From Microvirga sesbaniae (lineage in GTDB: Bacteria > Pseudomonadota > Alphaproteobacteria > Rhizobiales > Beijerinckiaceae), in assembly GCF_025460805.1 (NCBI RefSeq), contig NZ_JAMXFJ010000015.1, forward strand, positions 8,555 to 72,554: a stretch of DNA of 64,000 nucleotides, written 5' to 3'. Under the pieces are notes generated by a model. The model had not been told where the DNA came from and did not search any database. It was given only the letters and a program-made list of their open reading frames with translations. A program made the position numbers and the translations under genes. This document shows positions 1-8,785 of this stretch, one piece after another (within the stretch, counting starts at the first letter, position 1; each line of letters begins with the position of its first letter).

Positions 1-61
1 CTCGGCCCTCTCCCCCCGCCGCCCGCCCCTGGGGCGGGCCCGGCCCGGGGGGCCCCCCCCC
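1..61. other. GC-only low-complexity patch at the window edge
   Basis: This stretch is almost pure G and C, with runs of six to ten identical bases. It sits where the left part of the composite palindromic repeat should be: the bases that follow from about 62 match the middle of the copy at 44721 to 44795. It is therefore more likely poorly resolved sequence inside a repeat than biology. A similar patch lies at 19829 to 19928. Confidence 0.6.
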
Positions 62-137
62 AACGATCCGCCAGCCAAGAAGTCGAGCATCGGACCCGAA
101 AGTGAGTCCACTTTTGGGTCCGGTATTCTCGGGCACC
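62..137. repeat. Copy of the dispersed composite palindromic repeat
   Basis: The stretch contains CGCCAGCCAAGA-like sequence (here CCGCCAGCCAAGAAG) followed by an imperfect palindrome with GCATCGGACC on the left and GGGTCCGGT on the right around a CACTTTTGGG core. The same order of elements occurs at 44721 to 44795, and the palindrome alone occurs at 19749 to 19795. It is an intergenic repeat with no coding sequence. From here to the stop codon of the first gene at 290 nothing else is recognisable. Confidence 0.75.
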
Positions 138-289
138 TGTCACGAGCGGGGCCGTGGTGCCCCCCATGGCCGATCGATGGTCCCGCCATGGGACGCGCCC
201 GAAAAACATCAGTCGGCGACTGCAACCCGGCGTGAGCCAGGGATGTCGCCGCACCATCGCATGGCGCGGCGAAGGGATCCGGGCCCCCG

Positions 290-1060
290 TCAGCGCAAGC
301 TGTTGGCCGCCAAGGTGTCCCCTGCCTGCATCCAGGATGCGTCAGCCGCGCTCGAAGACAAATGGTTGACGGCCCACATGGCCGCCTGCGTCCGGTTTGC
401 GACGCGGATCTTGCGCAGGATGGCCTTGATGTGAACCTTCACTGTTGCCTCGGCAACGTCGAGCTTGCGCGCGATGACCTTGTTCGGCGCCCCCTGCATC
501 AGGCATTGCAGGATCTCCGCTTCTCTGCTCGACAGCGTCCGGATCGGCGAATCCTGTCCTTCCGACGTCGGAGCAGCCTGCAAAGAGGAGACTTTGACGA
601 CAGGCGCCTCCTTCGAGAGGTCGAGCGCCTCCGCGTGCGTGGAAATGGCCGCGAGGAAGGCTGCGGACGGGAAGACGACTTCACCCAGCATGACCAAATC
701 GAGGTACTTGATCAGGGCCTCGCATCCTGTCGTCGCGAGACAGTATCCATCCGCGCCGGACTGGAAAGCCGATTTCATCCCCTCGAGATTGAAGCTGTCC
801 GACAGCAGAACAATGCGAGCCTGAGCATATTCCTGCTTCAACGACGATATGCCTTCAGCCAATCCTGTCGGATAAAGATTCGCGTCAAGAATGAAGAGGA
901 TCTGACCTTGTCGCGTAGCCTCATCGAGAGCGATCTCTGCGCGCGTCAGGTTTTCGGGATGCAGCCGAAACCGCGTGCTCGAGAGGATATGCCTCAAGCC
1001 CTCGCGCAACATTGAATTCTTGCAGCCTAAGATCGTGGTGACTGGGAGAAGGTGTGACAT
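290..1060 (-). CDS. LuxR-type (NarL-like) regulator with degenerate receiver
   Basis: This is a 256-residue transcription regulator. The N-terminal part (about residues 5 to 120) resembles a receiver domain, with FILDANLY at the phospho-acceptor strand. The usual lysine near the end of the domain is missing: the segment reads GADGYCLATT. The C-terminal part (about 175 to 240) is a GerE/LuxR helix-turn-helix with LSSREAEILQ and the recognition segment AEATVKVHIKAILRKI. An ATG 20 codons upstream (1120) has no spaced ribosome site, whereas the ATG at 1060 is preceded by GGAAAGG, so 1060 is preferred. It lies about 420 bp downstream of the alginate-type cluster on the same strand and may regulate it. 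That link is inferred from position only. Confidence 0.8.
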   Translation of the reverse strand: MSHLLPVTTILGCKNSMLREGLRHILSSTRFRLHPENLTRAEIALDEATRQGQILFILDANLYPTGLAEGISSLKQEYAQARIVLLSDSFNLEGMKSAFQSGADGYCLATTGCEALIKYLDLVMLGEVVFPSAAFLAAISTHAEALDLSKEAPVVKVSSLQAAPTSEGQDSPIRTLSSREAEILQCLMQGAPNKVIARKLDVAEATVKVHIKAILRKIRVANRTQAAMWAVNHLSSSAADASWMQAGDTLAANSLR

Positions 1061-1480
1061 GCGAGGGGCCTTTCCGCAGAGATTACCTCGAATTGTACAA
1101 ATTAACGGTTCGTTATCCATCCTTAATAAAGGGGTATCGTTTTATGCTTAGGAGGTAGGAAATCGATGCCTCTTCGGAGGCCGCCGGCTTGAGCCTTCGA
1201 ATCAAGGCAAGACCCCGGGCAAGGGCCGAAAATCCGAGCTGCGATGTTTCGGATGACATCGGGTTTTCCGATGCATGCGCGCGCCGAGGCGCGAACTCGG
1301 CGGGGTTGCGCCTCGCCTCCACCGCAGCGCCGACGCATGCCTCGCGCATGCTCGAGACCTGCGCGCCGTTCAGCCCGTTCGAGCAGACATCTTATCCGGC
1401 AAATCGCGTGCCGCCCGTGAACGGTCGCGCTTGATCCGAGATGCCGGTGATTGCGGCACCTCGCCTTTCGCGTTCATGTC
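1061..1480. other. Intergenic region between the regulator and the SEL1 cluster
   Basis: About 420 bp hold no convincing gene. The AT-rich part next to the regulator (1080 to 1150) is the likely regulator promoter region. No clear rho-independent terminator for the SEL1 gene is visible. The open frames crossing this stretch have no recognisable protein signature. Confidence 0.5.
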
Positions 1481-2830
1481 TCACCGGGCAACGGCATTCG
1501 GCGCGGCAGGCGAGGCTCCTCCGGCTTCCCTCGTCGATTCGGTCGCGGCCGGTTCCGTCATGGCGCTCAAGGCGACGGCGGCGAGAGGAAAGCCGCTCTC
1601 GCGAGCGCTGCTCATGAGCTCGATCGCCTTCTTGGGGTCGGCCTTGACCCCCGATCCTGACTTGTACATGAGCCCGAGCCGGTACTTGGCTTCCGAATTG
1701 CCTGAATCGGCTGCGACCTGGAGCAGGCTTGCGGCCTTCTCCGGCAAAGCTTCCACGCCGATCCCGTCCGTGTAGGCATGAGCCAGACCGATGAGCGCTT
1801 CCGTGTTCCCGGCCGAGGCCGCCTTGTCGAGGCCTGCGATGATCAGAGCAACCAGATCATCGGCCGGCCGCAAGGTCAGAAGTCTCGCGAGGGCCTGCCC
1901 GGCCGCCGAATTGTCCTTGTCCAGGGCTGCGAGGCTGTACCACCGTACCGCCTGCCGCTGATCTTCGGGATCGGTGCTGCTCGAGAGAGCCGTGGCCATG
2001 CGCATGGCGGCAGCGGAATCGCCGCGCTCGGCCGCGATCCTGATCAACCGGGCGGCCGCGTCGCGGTTCTGAACCCCGCGTGTGCCGCGCTCCAGTTCGG
2101 CAGCCACCTGGTAGGCGATGCCGGGCTTGAGTTGAGCCGCCTGCTCGAAGAACCGGAGGGCCGACTCCATGTCCGTCGTTCCCTCGCTTCCCAGGGCGAG
2201 CGCCCAGCCGATCTCGAGCAGGGTGCTGCGCCGACGGCCCTCGTTCACACCATCGAGCCATTTCAGCGCAGCCGTCTCGCTGCGCTCCAGGCCGCGACCG
2301 GTGCCATAGCCGTAAGCGGCATAGGCCATGGCACGCTCATGGCCGACGCGAGCCGCCCACAGGTACCACTCGGCCGCCTTCTTCGTGTCGACGGGAACAC
2401 CCTCGCCGCGATCGTACATGCCGGCCACGGCCAGAACCGAACTCGATGCTCCTCTGAGGGCTTCGAACCGGAGGCGCCGCTCGAGCCGGGCGCGATCGAC
2501 ACCCTGCAGGACCACGTCGTGGCGGGCCATGATCTTCGCCATGAGGCGTGTTGCCTCGCGGTCGCCGCGGGACGATGCGATCTTGGCCGCGTCCAGCCCG
2601 GTGGCGAAATCCTGCGTGTCCATCTCCGCATCCAGAGCCTTCTGGCCGAGACGGAGAAGCCTCACGGTGGACATGGCGCGAAGCTGCGCCTGGGTGGGCG
2701 CTGCGGGTTGCGCGGTAGCGGCCCCCTGGGCGGCCGGCGCCTTCGCGGCGCTGGGAGAGGCGGCCAGGGCCGCCAAAGAGGCGCTCGTGAAGAGGCAACT
2801 CAGGAGAACGATACGCGTAGTCTTGATCAT
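1481..2830 (-). CDS. Exported SEL1-repeat protein (449 aa), last gene of the cluster
   Basis: A 449-residue protein with an N-terminal Sec signal (about residues 1 to 24, hydrophobic core IVLLSCLFTSASLAALAA) and an Ala/Pro/Gln-rich linker. It then carries SEL1-like TPR repeats, for example MYDRGEGVPVDTKKAAEWY and MYKSGSGVKADPKKAIELM. The signal ends without a lipobox cysteine, unlike Pseudomonas AlgK, a SEL1/TPR lipoprotein of similar length. In the alginate context it is a candidate AlgK analogue that scaffolds the export complex in the periplasm. That role is inferred from fold, length and neighbours. The start at 2830 is supported by a GGAGAGG ribosome site. Confidence 0.75.
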   Translation of the reverse strand: MIKTTRIVLLSCLFTSASLAALAASPSAAKAPAAQGAATAQPAAPTQAQLRAMSTVRLLRLGQKALDAEMDTQDFATGLDAAKIASSRGDREATRLMAKIMARHDVVLQGVDRARLERRLRFEALRGASSSVLAVAGMYDRGEGVPVDTKKAAEWYLWAARVGHERAMAYAAYGYGTGRGLERSETAALKWLDGVNEGRRRSTLLEIGWALALGSEGTTDMESALRFFEQAAQLKPGIAYQVAAELERGTRGVQNRDAAARLIRIAAERGDSAAAMRMATALSSSTDPEDQRQAVRWYSLAALDKDNSAAGQALARLLTLRPADDLVALIIAGLDKAASAGNTEALIGLAHAYTDGIGVEALPEKAASLLQVAADSGNSEAKYRLGLMYKSGSGVKADPKKAIELMSSARESGFPLAAVALSAMTEPAATESTREAGGASPAAPNAVAR

Positions 2831-2874
2831 CTTGCCTCTCCCACACGACGCCTATCGGCGCCCGTCTCGTCTTT

Positions 2875-2964
2875 CCTGGTTCTGCAACCTGGTTCTGCAA
2901 TGCCGCTCGGATATCACTTCCTCGCGGCACCCTCGTCGGACATCACTTCCTCGCGGCACCCTCG
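2875..2964. repeat. Two short tandem duplications between SEL1 genes
   Basis: CCTGGTTCTGCAA occurs twice back to back (2875 to 2887 and 2888 to 2900). A 29-bp unit starting TCGGA(T/C)ATCACTTCC follows twice, adjacent (2907 to 2935 and 2936 to 2964), with one mismatch. The second 29-bp copy encodes the C-terminus and stop of the upstream SEL1 gene; the other copy is the duplicated end lying just past that stop. Confidence 0.85.
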
Positions 2965-5849
2965 GCCGTCTTCAGCCAGTCCTGCGCGGCGCTTGCATTC
3001 ACGTCGGTGCCGAACCCGAGCGTCATGGCAAGGCTGAGGCCGTACATGGCCTCCGCATCTCCGGCGCGTGCCGCACGCTGAAGCCATTCCGTGCTCGCGC
3101 TCGCCGATAGTTCGACGCCGTACCCCGATGCATAGGCACGGGAGAGCTCCTTCATGGCGATCGTGTCGCCGGCCTCCGCCGCCTTCAGCAGCCAAGCGGC
3201 GCCGGCTCGCGGATCAGCCGGCACACCGAAGCCGAGCTGAAGGCTCCGTCCATATTCCCGCATGGCCGGCGCAAAGCCTGTCTCGGCGCTCGCCCGGAGC
3301 GTTTCCACCGCTCGATCGGCGGCCTCTGTGGGCATCGAAGCCACTCTGGACAGGTCGGCCGCGACAGCGGCGTCTCCTTTCTGCAAGGCTCTGGCGAGCC
3401 ATTGCACGGCTGTTTGCATGTTGCTCTCGCCGATCTCGCCGGAGACATAGCCTCGCCCGAGATAACGCATGGCCTCGACCCGGCCCGCTTCTGCCGAGGT
3501 CTGGATGTACCTCACGGCCTCGTCCCTGCTGGCCGGCCCGCCCACGCCCTCGACCATCGCGCGCCCGATCAGGAACAGGACTGCCGGATCGCGGCCGCCG
3601 GCTTGGACGTCCGCAAGGGCTCTCTTCATCCAAAGACGAGCGTTCTCCCCGTGATCGGGACCGGAGACCTTGTGATGGACCTGCGCGAGCTCCACCATGT
3701 CCCGTGCGGTGCAAACCGGCAATGATGCGATGCGGGTGAGCCAGCGCGCCGCATCGGACTCATCCTTGGCGCTCGCCGCCAGGGCGATGGCCGCCCGCAC
3801 GCTGCCGGCCGCCGCCGCAGCCTGCCTCCACTCCAGAGCCGTCTTGCCGGTCGGTTGCAGCTGAGCGTTGGGGAGCTCGGCGAGGGCCAGCATGGCAGCG
3901 GCATTGCCCACCGAGGCGGATTCCCGCAGGACCTGCACGCCCCTCATGACATCGTCGGTTCGCCCACGCTGGGCGATCAAAAGGCGTCCGAGCTCGAACT
4001 GTGCATTCGAATCGCTCTCTTGCGCGGCACGCTCGAGCAGCGTCCGGGCTCCCGCCTCGTCGCGGCCGCCGTCCTTGGCGTCCAGCATCCGACGGGCCAG
4101 GAGAACCATGGCACGGGTCCGACCCTCCCCTGGCGCGAGAGCCCTCTCGCGCCACCGGGCGGACGCCGCTTCATCCATCGCGACGCCCGAACCGGAGCGA
4201 TAGGCGGACGAGAGAAGGATCATGCTCTCGCGGTCGCCTCGCTCGGCCGCACGAAGGAGGGCCTTCGCGTTCCGCTGCGCCACATCCGGATCGTCGCCCG
4301 CCTGGTTCGCAATGGCCGAAATGCTGCGCACGTGTCCGGCCTCCGCCGCGCGCGTCAACCACGCCTTGGCCTGCGCCGGATCCGGAGCGACGGCTGTGCT
4401 GCAGGCGTAGAGTTCGGCCAGCAGACCCATGGCGTCGGCATCACCAAGCGAGGCGGCCTCCCGCAGGTCGCGAAGAGCCTCTTCGGACCGGCCCAGCGCC
4501 GGATAGGCGAGCAGGAGCTTCGCCATTTCCGTGAGAGACCCGACGTCCCCGCGGGCCGCCGCTTGGCGATAGAGGCTCAAGGCCGCGTTCACCTCGGGCT
4601 TTCCGGTCGCGCCGGCGGCGTAAAGACGTGCGAGGCTGACCAGAATGCCCGTGGTGTGCCCCGGCAGGGCACTTGCCTTCACGAGGGCGTCCGCCGCCTT
4701 CGGCAGATCCGGGGCCGCGCCGAACTCGCCCCGGTAATGGCGGGCAAGGAGCTTATAGGCCTCGGGATCGGCATTCGACCCCGCACGCTCGAGCCAGACG
4801 ATCGCCTTCGGCACATCCTTCGGCGCACGATCGCCGAGGAGGAGACGCTCGCCCAGCAATGTCATGGCCCGAGGCTCCCCGGCCTCGGCGGCTCGGGTGA
4901 GATGGGACAGGAACTGCTCCGGCGCCGCCTTGACGCGGCCTTGCAGGTAGATTTCCGCAAGGGCCAGATCGGCCTTGGGATCGCCCTGGCGCGCGGCCGC
5001 TTCAAACCACTTGACCGCCTCGGCCAGTCCACCGGGCACCAGGGCGTCGTCGCTCAGGATCGTCGCGATATCGAAGAGAGCGCCGCACTTGCCTTTTCCG
5101 AGTTCGGCGTAGAGGGTCTGGAGGGCCAGCTTGATGAGATCCTCCGTCACGCCCTGCGGGACGGAACCGATCTTGCCGCTGCGCTGCAACCGCGCGAGCT
5201 CGATCATGCCGTCGACATTGCCGGCCGTCGAGGCGGCGCGGAGCAGTTGCTCCGCGTCGCGAACATTGGCCGCGGCAATCCGGCCCTGCACATGGAGCTG
5301 GGCGAGCAGGACGGACCCATCCATGTTCAGCATGGACGAGGCCGTCTTCAAATGGCTCGCCGCGCGCTCGGGATCGACAGGCCCTGCGGCGGGATCGAGG
5401 AAGAGCTTGCCGAGCCGGAAATGAGCCCGGCCCCGACCGGCCCATGGCCGGTCTGCGAGATCCTCGAGAAGTTTGCGCGCCGTCAGAGGCGACCGGCTGG
5501 TATCGGCACGTCCCTCGGCGTAGGCGATCGCAGCCTCGTACATCTCGTCGGGATCGTTGACGGGCTGCGTTCTGTCCCACGTGCTCCAGTCCCGCGTCAG
5601 ATGCGGCTTGGTGGCGGGCTGGCAGATCTTGCTGAAATCGGCATTGGGCGCGAGGGATCGCGGGCCGGACGTCTGGGCGGCCCCGGACGTGGCAAGCGCC
5701 ATCCACACGGCGAACCCCGCGACGGAGGCGCCGCCGATCCGGTCGGGCCGAAAGGCCGGCGATCGTCTGGCGGGCCGACGAAACATCACCATTTTGGCTC
5801 TCCACCCCATCTCACGCTTGCGGGCATTCCGCTGTCCTGCTTCGCTCAT
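2943..5849 (-). CDS. Large exported SEL1-repeat protein (968 aa)
   Basis: A 968-residue protein with a basic N-terminus, a hydrophobic segment at about residues 39 to 57 ending in an ATSGAAQ cleavage-like site, and then SEL1-type repeats nearly to the C-terminus. Typical units read YLQGRVKAAPEQFLSHL, YRSGSGVAMDEAASARW and YASGYGVELSASASTEW. It is about twice the length of AlgK. The start at 5849 has AAGGTG five bases upstream and lies 11 bp after the preceding stop, so the gene is almost certainly co-transcribed with its neighbours. Probable role: periplasmic protein-protein scaffold of the polysaccharide export machine (inference). The exact partner is unknown. Confidence 0.8.
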   Translation of the reverse strand: MSEAGQRNARKREMGWRAKMVMFRRPARRSPAFRPDRIGGASVAGFAVWMALATSGAAQTSGPRSLAPNADFSKICQPATKPHLTRDWSTWDRTQPVNDPDEMYEAAIAYAEGRADTSRSPLTARKLLEDLADRPWAGRGRAHFRLGKLFLDPAAGPVDPERAASHLKTASSMLNMDGSVLLAQLHVQGRIAAANVRDAEQLLRAASTAGNVDGMIELARLQRSGKIGSVPQGVTEDLIKLALQTLYAELGKGKCGALFDIATILSDDALVPGGLAEAVKWFEAAARQGDPKADLALAEIYLQGRVKAAPEQFLSHLTRAAEAGEPRAMTLLGERLLLGDRAPKDVPKAIVWLERAGSNADPEAYKLLARHYRGEFGAAPDLPKAADALVKASALPGHTTGILVSLARLYAAGATGKPEVNAALSLYRQAAARGDVGSLTEMAKLLLAYPALGRSEEALRDLREAASLGDADAMGLLAELYACSTAVAPDPAQAKAWLTRAAEAGHVRSISAIANQAGDDPDVAQRNAKALLRAAERGDRESMILLSSAYRSGSGVAMDEAASARWRERALAPGEGRTRAMVLLARRMLDAKDGGRDEAGARTLLERAAQESDSNAQFELGRLLIAQRGRTDDVMRGVQVLRESASVGNAAAMLALAELPNAQLQPTGKTALEWRQAAAAAGSVRAAIALAASAKDESDAARWLTRIASLPVCTARDMVELAQVHHKVSGPDHGENARLWMKRALADVQAGGRDPAVLFLIGRAMVEGVGGPASRDEAVRYIQTSAEAGRVEAMRYLGRGYVSGEIGESNMQTAVQWLARALQKGDAAVAADLSRVASMPTEAADRAVETLRASAETGFAPAMREYGRSLQLGFGVPADPRAGAAWLLKAAEAGDTIAMKELSRAYASGYGVELSASASTEWLQRAARAGDAEAMYGLSLAMTLGFGTDVNASAAQDWLKTAEGAARK

Positions 5850-5860
5850 TCTTCACCTTG

Positions 5861-8785
5861 TCAGCCGGGCGTCGCGTTCGTCAGTTTCGCCAGCGCTTTG
5901 GCGGCCTGGGAGTGACCGGCCCGCGCGGCCTTCTCGAGCCATTCCCGCGCCGTGGCTCGCTCCTTGTCGGACGATCCCTGCTGGTAACGGAAGGCGAGCC
6001 GGTACATCGCGCCCGGATGCCCCTTCTCGGCCGCTTGCCTGAGCCAACGGTCGGCTTCACGCGCGTTCGGCTTCGTGGCGATGTCGTTCAGGCGGTAGAG
6101 TTCGAACATCGCGTCCGGAGACCCGAGGCTCGCGGCTCTCTCGAGCCAGGTCTTCGCAAGTCCCGGATCGAGCTGCGTGCCCGTACCGTTGGCCAAGGCG
6201 CGCGCCACCTCGATCATCGCGAGCGGAGATCCACCTTCCGCAGCCCGCAGATAGGAGGCGAACGCACCTTCGCTGTCGACCGTTGCACCCAGGCCCGACA
6301 GCTTGAGGCCTCCGAGCTGAAGCCTCGCGTCGATCTGCCCGGCCTCGCCGGCCCGCGACAGCCATTGCTCGGCCGTGCGACTGTCACGCTCCACGCCGCC
6401 CCCGTAAAGGTATGCCAGTCCAAGACGGATCTGCCCGTCCGGATCACCCTGGTTCGCAGCCTGGGCGAAGAACTCCGCCGCAACCTTGCGATCCTGAGCG
6501 ACGCCGACGCCGCGCTCATAAGCTTCACCCAGAGCCAGCTGCACCTTGGTGTCGCCCGGCTCCTCGTTGTAGATCTCCCGGTAGAGCGCCATCGCCTGGG
6601 CGGGATCGCGGGGGACGCCGTCGCCGTCGCGGTAGGCCTTGGCGAGGATGAAGCGCGCTCCATCATGTCCGAGCTGTATGGCGCGGCGAAGCAGCGCCTC
6701 CGCCCGCACCGGGTCGTGCCTGCCACCCGTCCCCTGCAGGAGAGCCGTCGCCAGAAGCGTCATGGCCTCGGCACTGTTCTTTCGAACCAAGGTTTCCAGA
6801 ACGGACGCACCGTGTTCGATCGATGCGGGGTCCGGGAGACTGAGATACAGCAAGGCAATCTTGCCGTTCTGGTCATCATCGGCCGCCATGGCCTTCTCGG
6901 CGATGGCCAGCCACCGGCGGGCGGCGTTCTGCTGCTCTCCCGTCGGCTGGCCCGAAAGCGAGACCTCAGCCAGCTGCAAGGCAGCCTCGGCACTCCCCCC
7001 CTCGGCGGCCTTCCTGAGAGTCCCCTCGGCCAGCACGCGCTCACCACGCGCAAGGTAGAGTTTGGCCAGCGCAATCGGAGCACGGCTGTCGCCGGCCTTG
7101 ATCGCCTTCTCGAGAGCCTCGCGGGCCAGATTGAAATGACCCGGACCTCCGGCCCGGGAGTAGAGCGCGCTCAGCTCCACCATGGCGGCGCTGCTGCCGG
7201 CGGCGGCGGCGCGGCTGAACCAGGTCGCGGCCAGAGCCTGATCCTGCGGCACTCCCCGGCCGTCATTGAACATCTTCCCGAGACGGATCATGGCGATCGC
7301 GCTGTTGGCCTCGGCGGCCTTGCGATACCATTCCAGCGCGCGTGGCGCTTCCGTGCCGGAAAAGCGACTCGCATAAAGATCGCCGAGACGGATATAGGCG
7401 ACAGGAGAACCGCTCTCGGCCGCGCGGCGGTACCAGCGCATGGCTTCGGCCTGCGATTCCGGAACTCCATTGCCGCGGAGCAACGCGTCTCCCATGCTCA
7501 CCGCCGCCTTCACGTGACCACGCTCCGCCGCCGTCCGAAGCCGCTCGATCGCGGTTCCACGCATGCTCTCCGTGGCAGCATCCGGATAGGCGAGCGTGGT
7601 GCGCGCAAACTCGTAGAGTGCCGCCGAGTTGTCGCTGGCCGCCGCCCTGTCGAACAACCTGAGCGCCAGCGCCACGTCACGGTCGATCAGAACGCCATCG
7701 CGGAGATGGCGGCCGAGCGCGACGAGAACCGTCACGTCCTGACCGACGCGCCGAACGGCCTCGGCCAGGAGGTCCTTTGCGGCCTGACGCCCATCGGGAC
7801 CATTTTGGCTCCGGATCTCTGCCGCGAGGACCAGAGCCCGCGGGGCCTTGGTCTCGATGGCCCGATTGAGCCAGAGGTCGGCCGTGCCCGCCTCGACACC
7901 GAGAGCCGCCCCGTTGAAGGGATCCTCGGCGAGAATCATGGCGGCTTCGACCGATCCGCGCTGAGCGGCCCTCTCGAAGGCGATCTTCGCCTCCTGCGGC
8001 TGGCGCGTGGCCGATTTCGGATCGGCTCGCAGGCGCCCCAGGCGCAGCGAGGCTTCTGCATCCCCCAGGTCGGCAGCCCGCTGGTACCATTCGATGGCGG
8101 CATTGATCCTGTCCGGTCCGTTCGCCGTGTCGCGGTAGTGGTCGGCCAGTGTCCTGGCCGCCTCGGCCGATCCCCGCTGGGCTTCCCGGAACAGGATCCT
8201 CAAGCCTTGGGTCGCGAAGACGTTCGCCTTTGCCGGATCGCTCTCGAGACGGGCGAGCTCGAGGCCGGCGGGGCCATGCTCGGACCGGAGGGCGATCTGG
8301 TAGAGGTTTCGGGCTCCTTCCAGATCCTGCTTGTCGCCGATCCCTGCTTCCATCAGGCCCGCGAGGACGAAGGCCGCCTCGTGGCTCTGCAAGGCCGCGG
8401 CGCGGCGCAGCAGCTCGGCTGCCCGATCCACGGAAGCCGGGTCCCGGTCGCGGGCCAGGATCAACTTGGCACGCCGCAGCGCGGCCGATGGCCAGTGCGC
8501 TCCCGGCAGGGCCAGGGCCTGTTCGTAGAGACGAGCCGCTTCGTCCAGCTGGGGAACCCTGAGCGGGTTCGTTTCGCTCACGGGAAGGCCGTCCTGCAGC
8601 AGTTGAGCCCGCTCCACGAGAGCAGCCGGATCGTTGCGCTGCTTCAGCTGCTCGACCTTCGCCATGATGCTGCGGAACCCGTCGCGCGGCTCAGCCCCGG
8701 TCGATGTCTGGGAGAAGGCCGGACCGGACGAAAGCGACGTCAGAATTGCGAGGGCACCGAGCAGACCCAGGTGAGTTCGGTTCAT
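5861..8785 (-). CDS. Large exported SEL1-repeat protein (974 aa)
   Basis: A 974-residue protein with a clean signal peptide (MNRTHLGLLGALAIL, cleavage near PAFSQ). Most of the chain is SEL1-like repeats, for example YRDGDGVPRDPAQAMALY, YERGVGVAQDRKVAAEFF and YLYGGGVERDSRTAEQWL. The ATG at 8785 shares its A with the TGA of the upstream algL-like gene (TGATG), which points to translational coupling and decides against an ATG six codons further upstream. With the next two genes it forms a tandem set of three SEL1 proteins, probably made by duplication and expansion. A scaffolding role in secretion is inferred. Confidence 0.8.
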   Translation of the reverse strand: MNRTHLGLLGALAILTSLSSGPAFSQTSTGAEPRDGFRSIMAKVEQLKQRNDPAALVERAQLLQDGLPVSETNPLRVPQLDEAARLYEQALALPGAHWPSAALRRAKLILARDRDPASVDRAAELLRRAAALQSHEAAFVLAGLMEAGIGDKQDLEGARNLYQIALRSEHGPAGLELARLESDPAKANVFATQGLRILFREAQRGSAEAARTLADHYRDTANGPDRINAAIEWYQRAADLGDAEASLRLGRLRADPKSATRQPQEAKIAFERAAQRGSVEAAMILAEDPFNGAALGVEAGTADLWLNRAIETKAPRALVLAAEIRSQNGPDGRQAAKDLLAEAVRRVGQDVTVLVALGRHLRDGVLIDRDVALALRLFDRAAASDNSAALYEFARTTLAYPDAATESMRGTAIERLRTAAERGHVKAAVSMGDALLRGNGVPESQAEAMRWYRRAAESGSPVAYIRLGDLYASRFSGTEAPRALEWYRKAAEANSAIAMIRLGKMFNDGRGVPQDQALAATWFSRAAAAGSSAAMVELSALYSRAGGPGHFNLAREALEKAIKAGDSRAPIALAKLYLARGERVLAEGTLRKAAEGGSAEAALQLAEVSLSGQPTGEQQNAARRWLAIAEKAMAADDDQNGKIALLYLSLPDPASIEHGASVLETLVRKNSAEAMTLLATALLQGTGGRHDPVRAEALLRRAIQLGHDGARFILAKAYRDGDGVPRDPAQAMALYREIYNEEPGDTKVQLALGEAYERGVGVAQDRKVAAEFFAQAANQGDPDGQIRLGLAYLYGGGVERDSRTAEQWLSRAGEAGQIDARLQLGGLKLSGLGATVDSEGAFASYLRAAEGGSPLAMIEVARALANGTGTQLDPGLAKTWLERAASLGSPDAMFELYRLNDIATKPNAREADRWLRQAAEKGHPGAMYRLAFRYQQGSSDKERATAREWLEKAARAGHSQAAKALAKLTNATPG

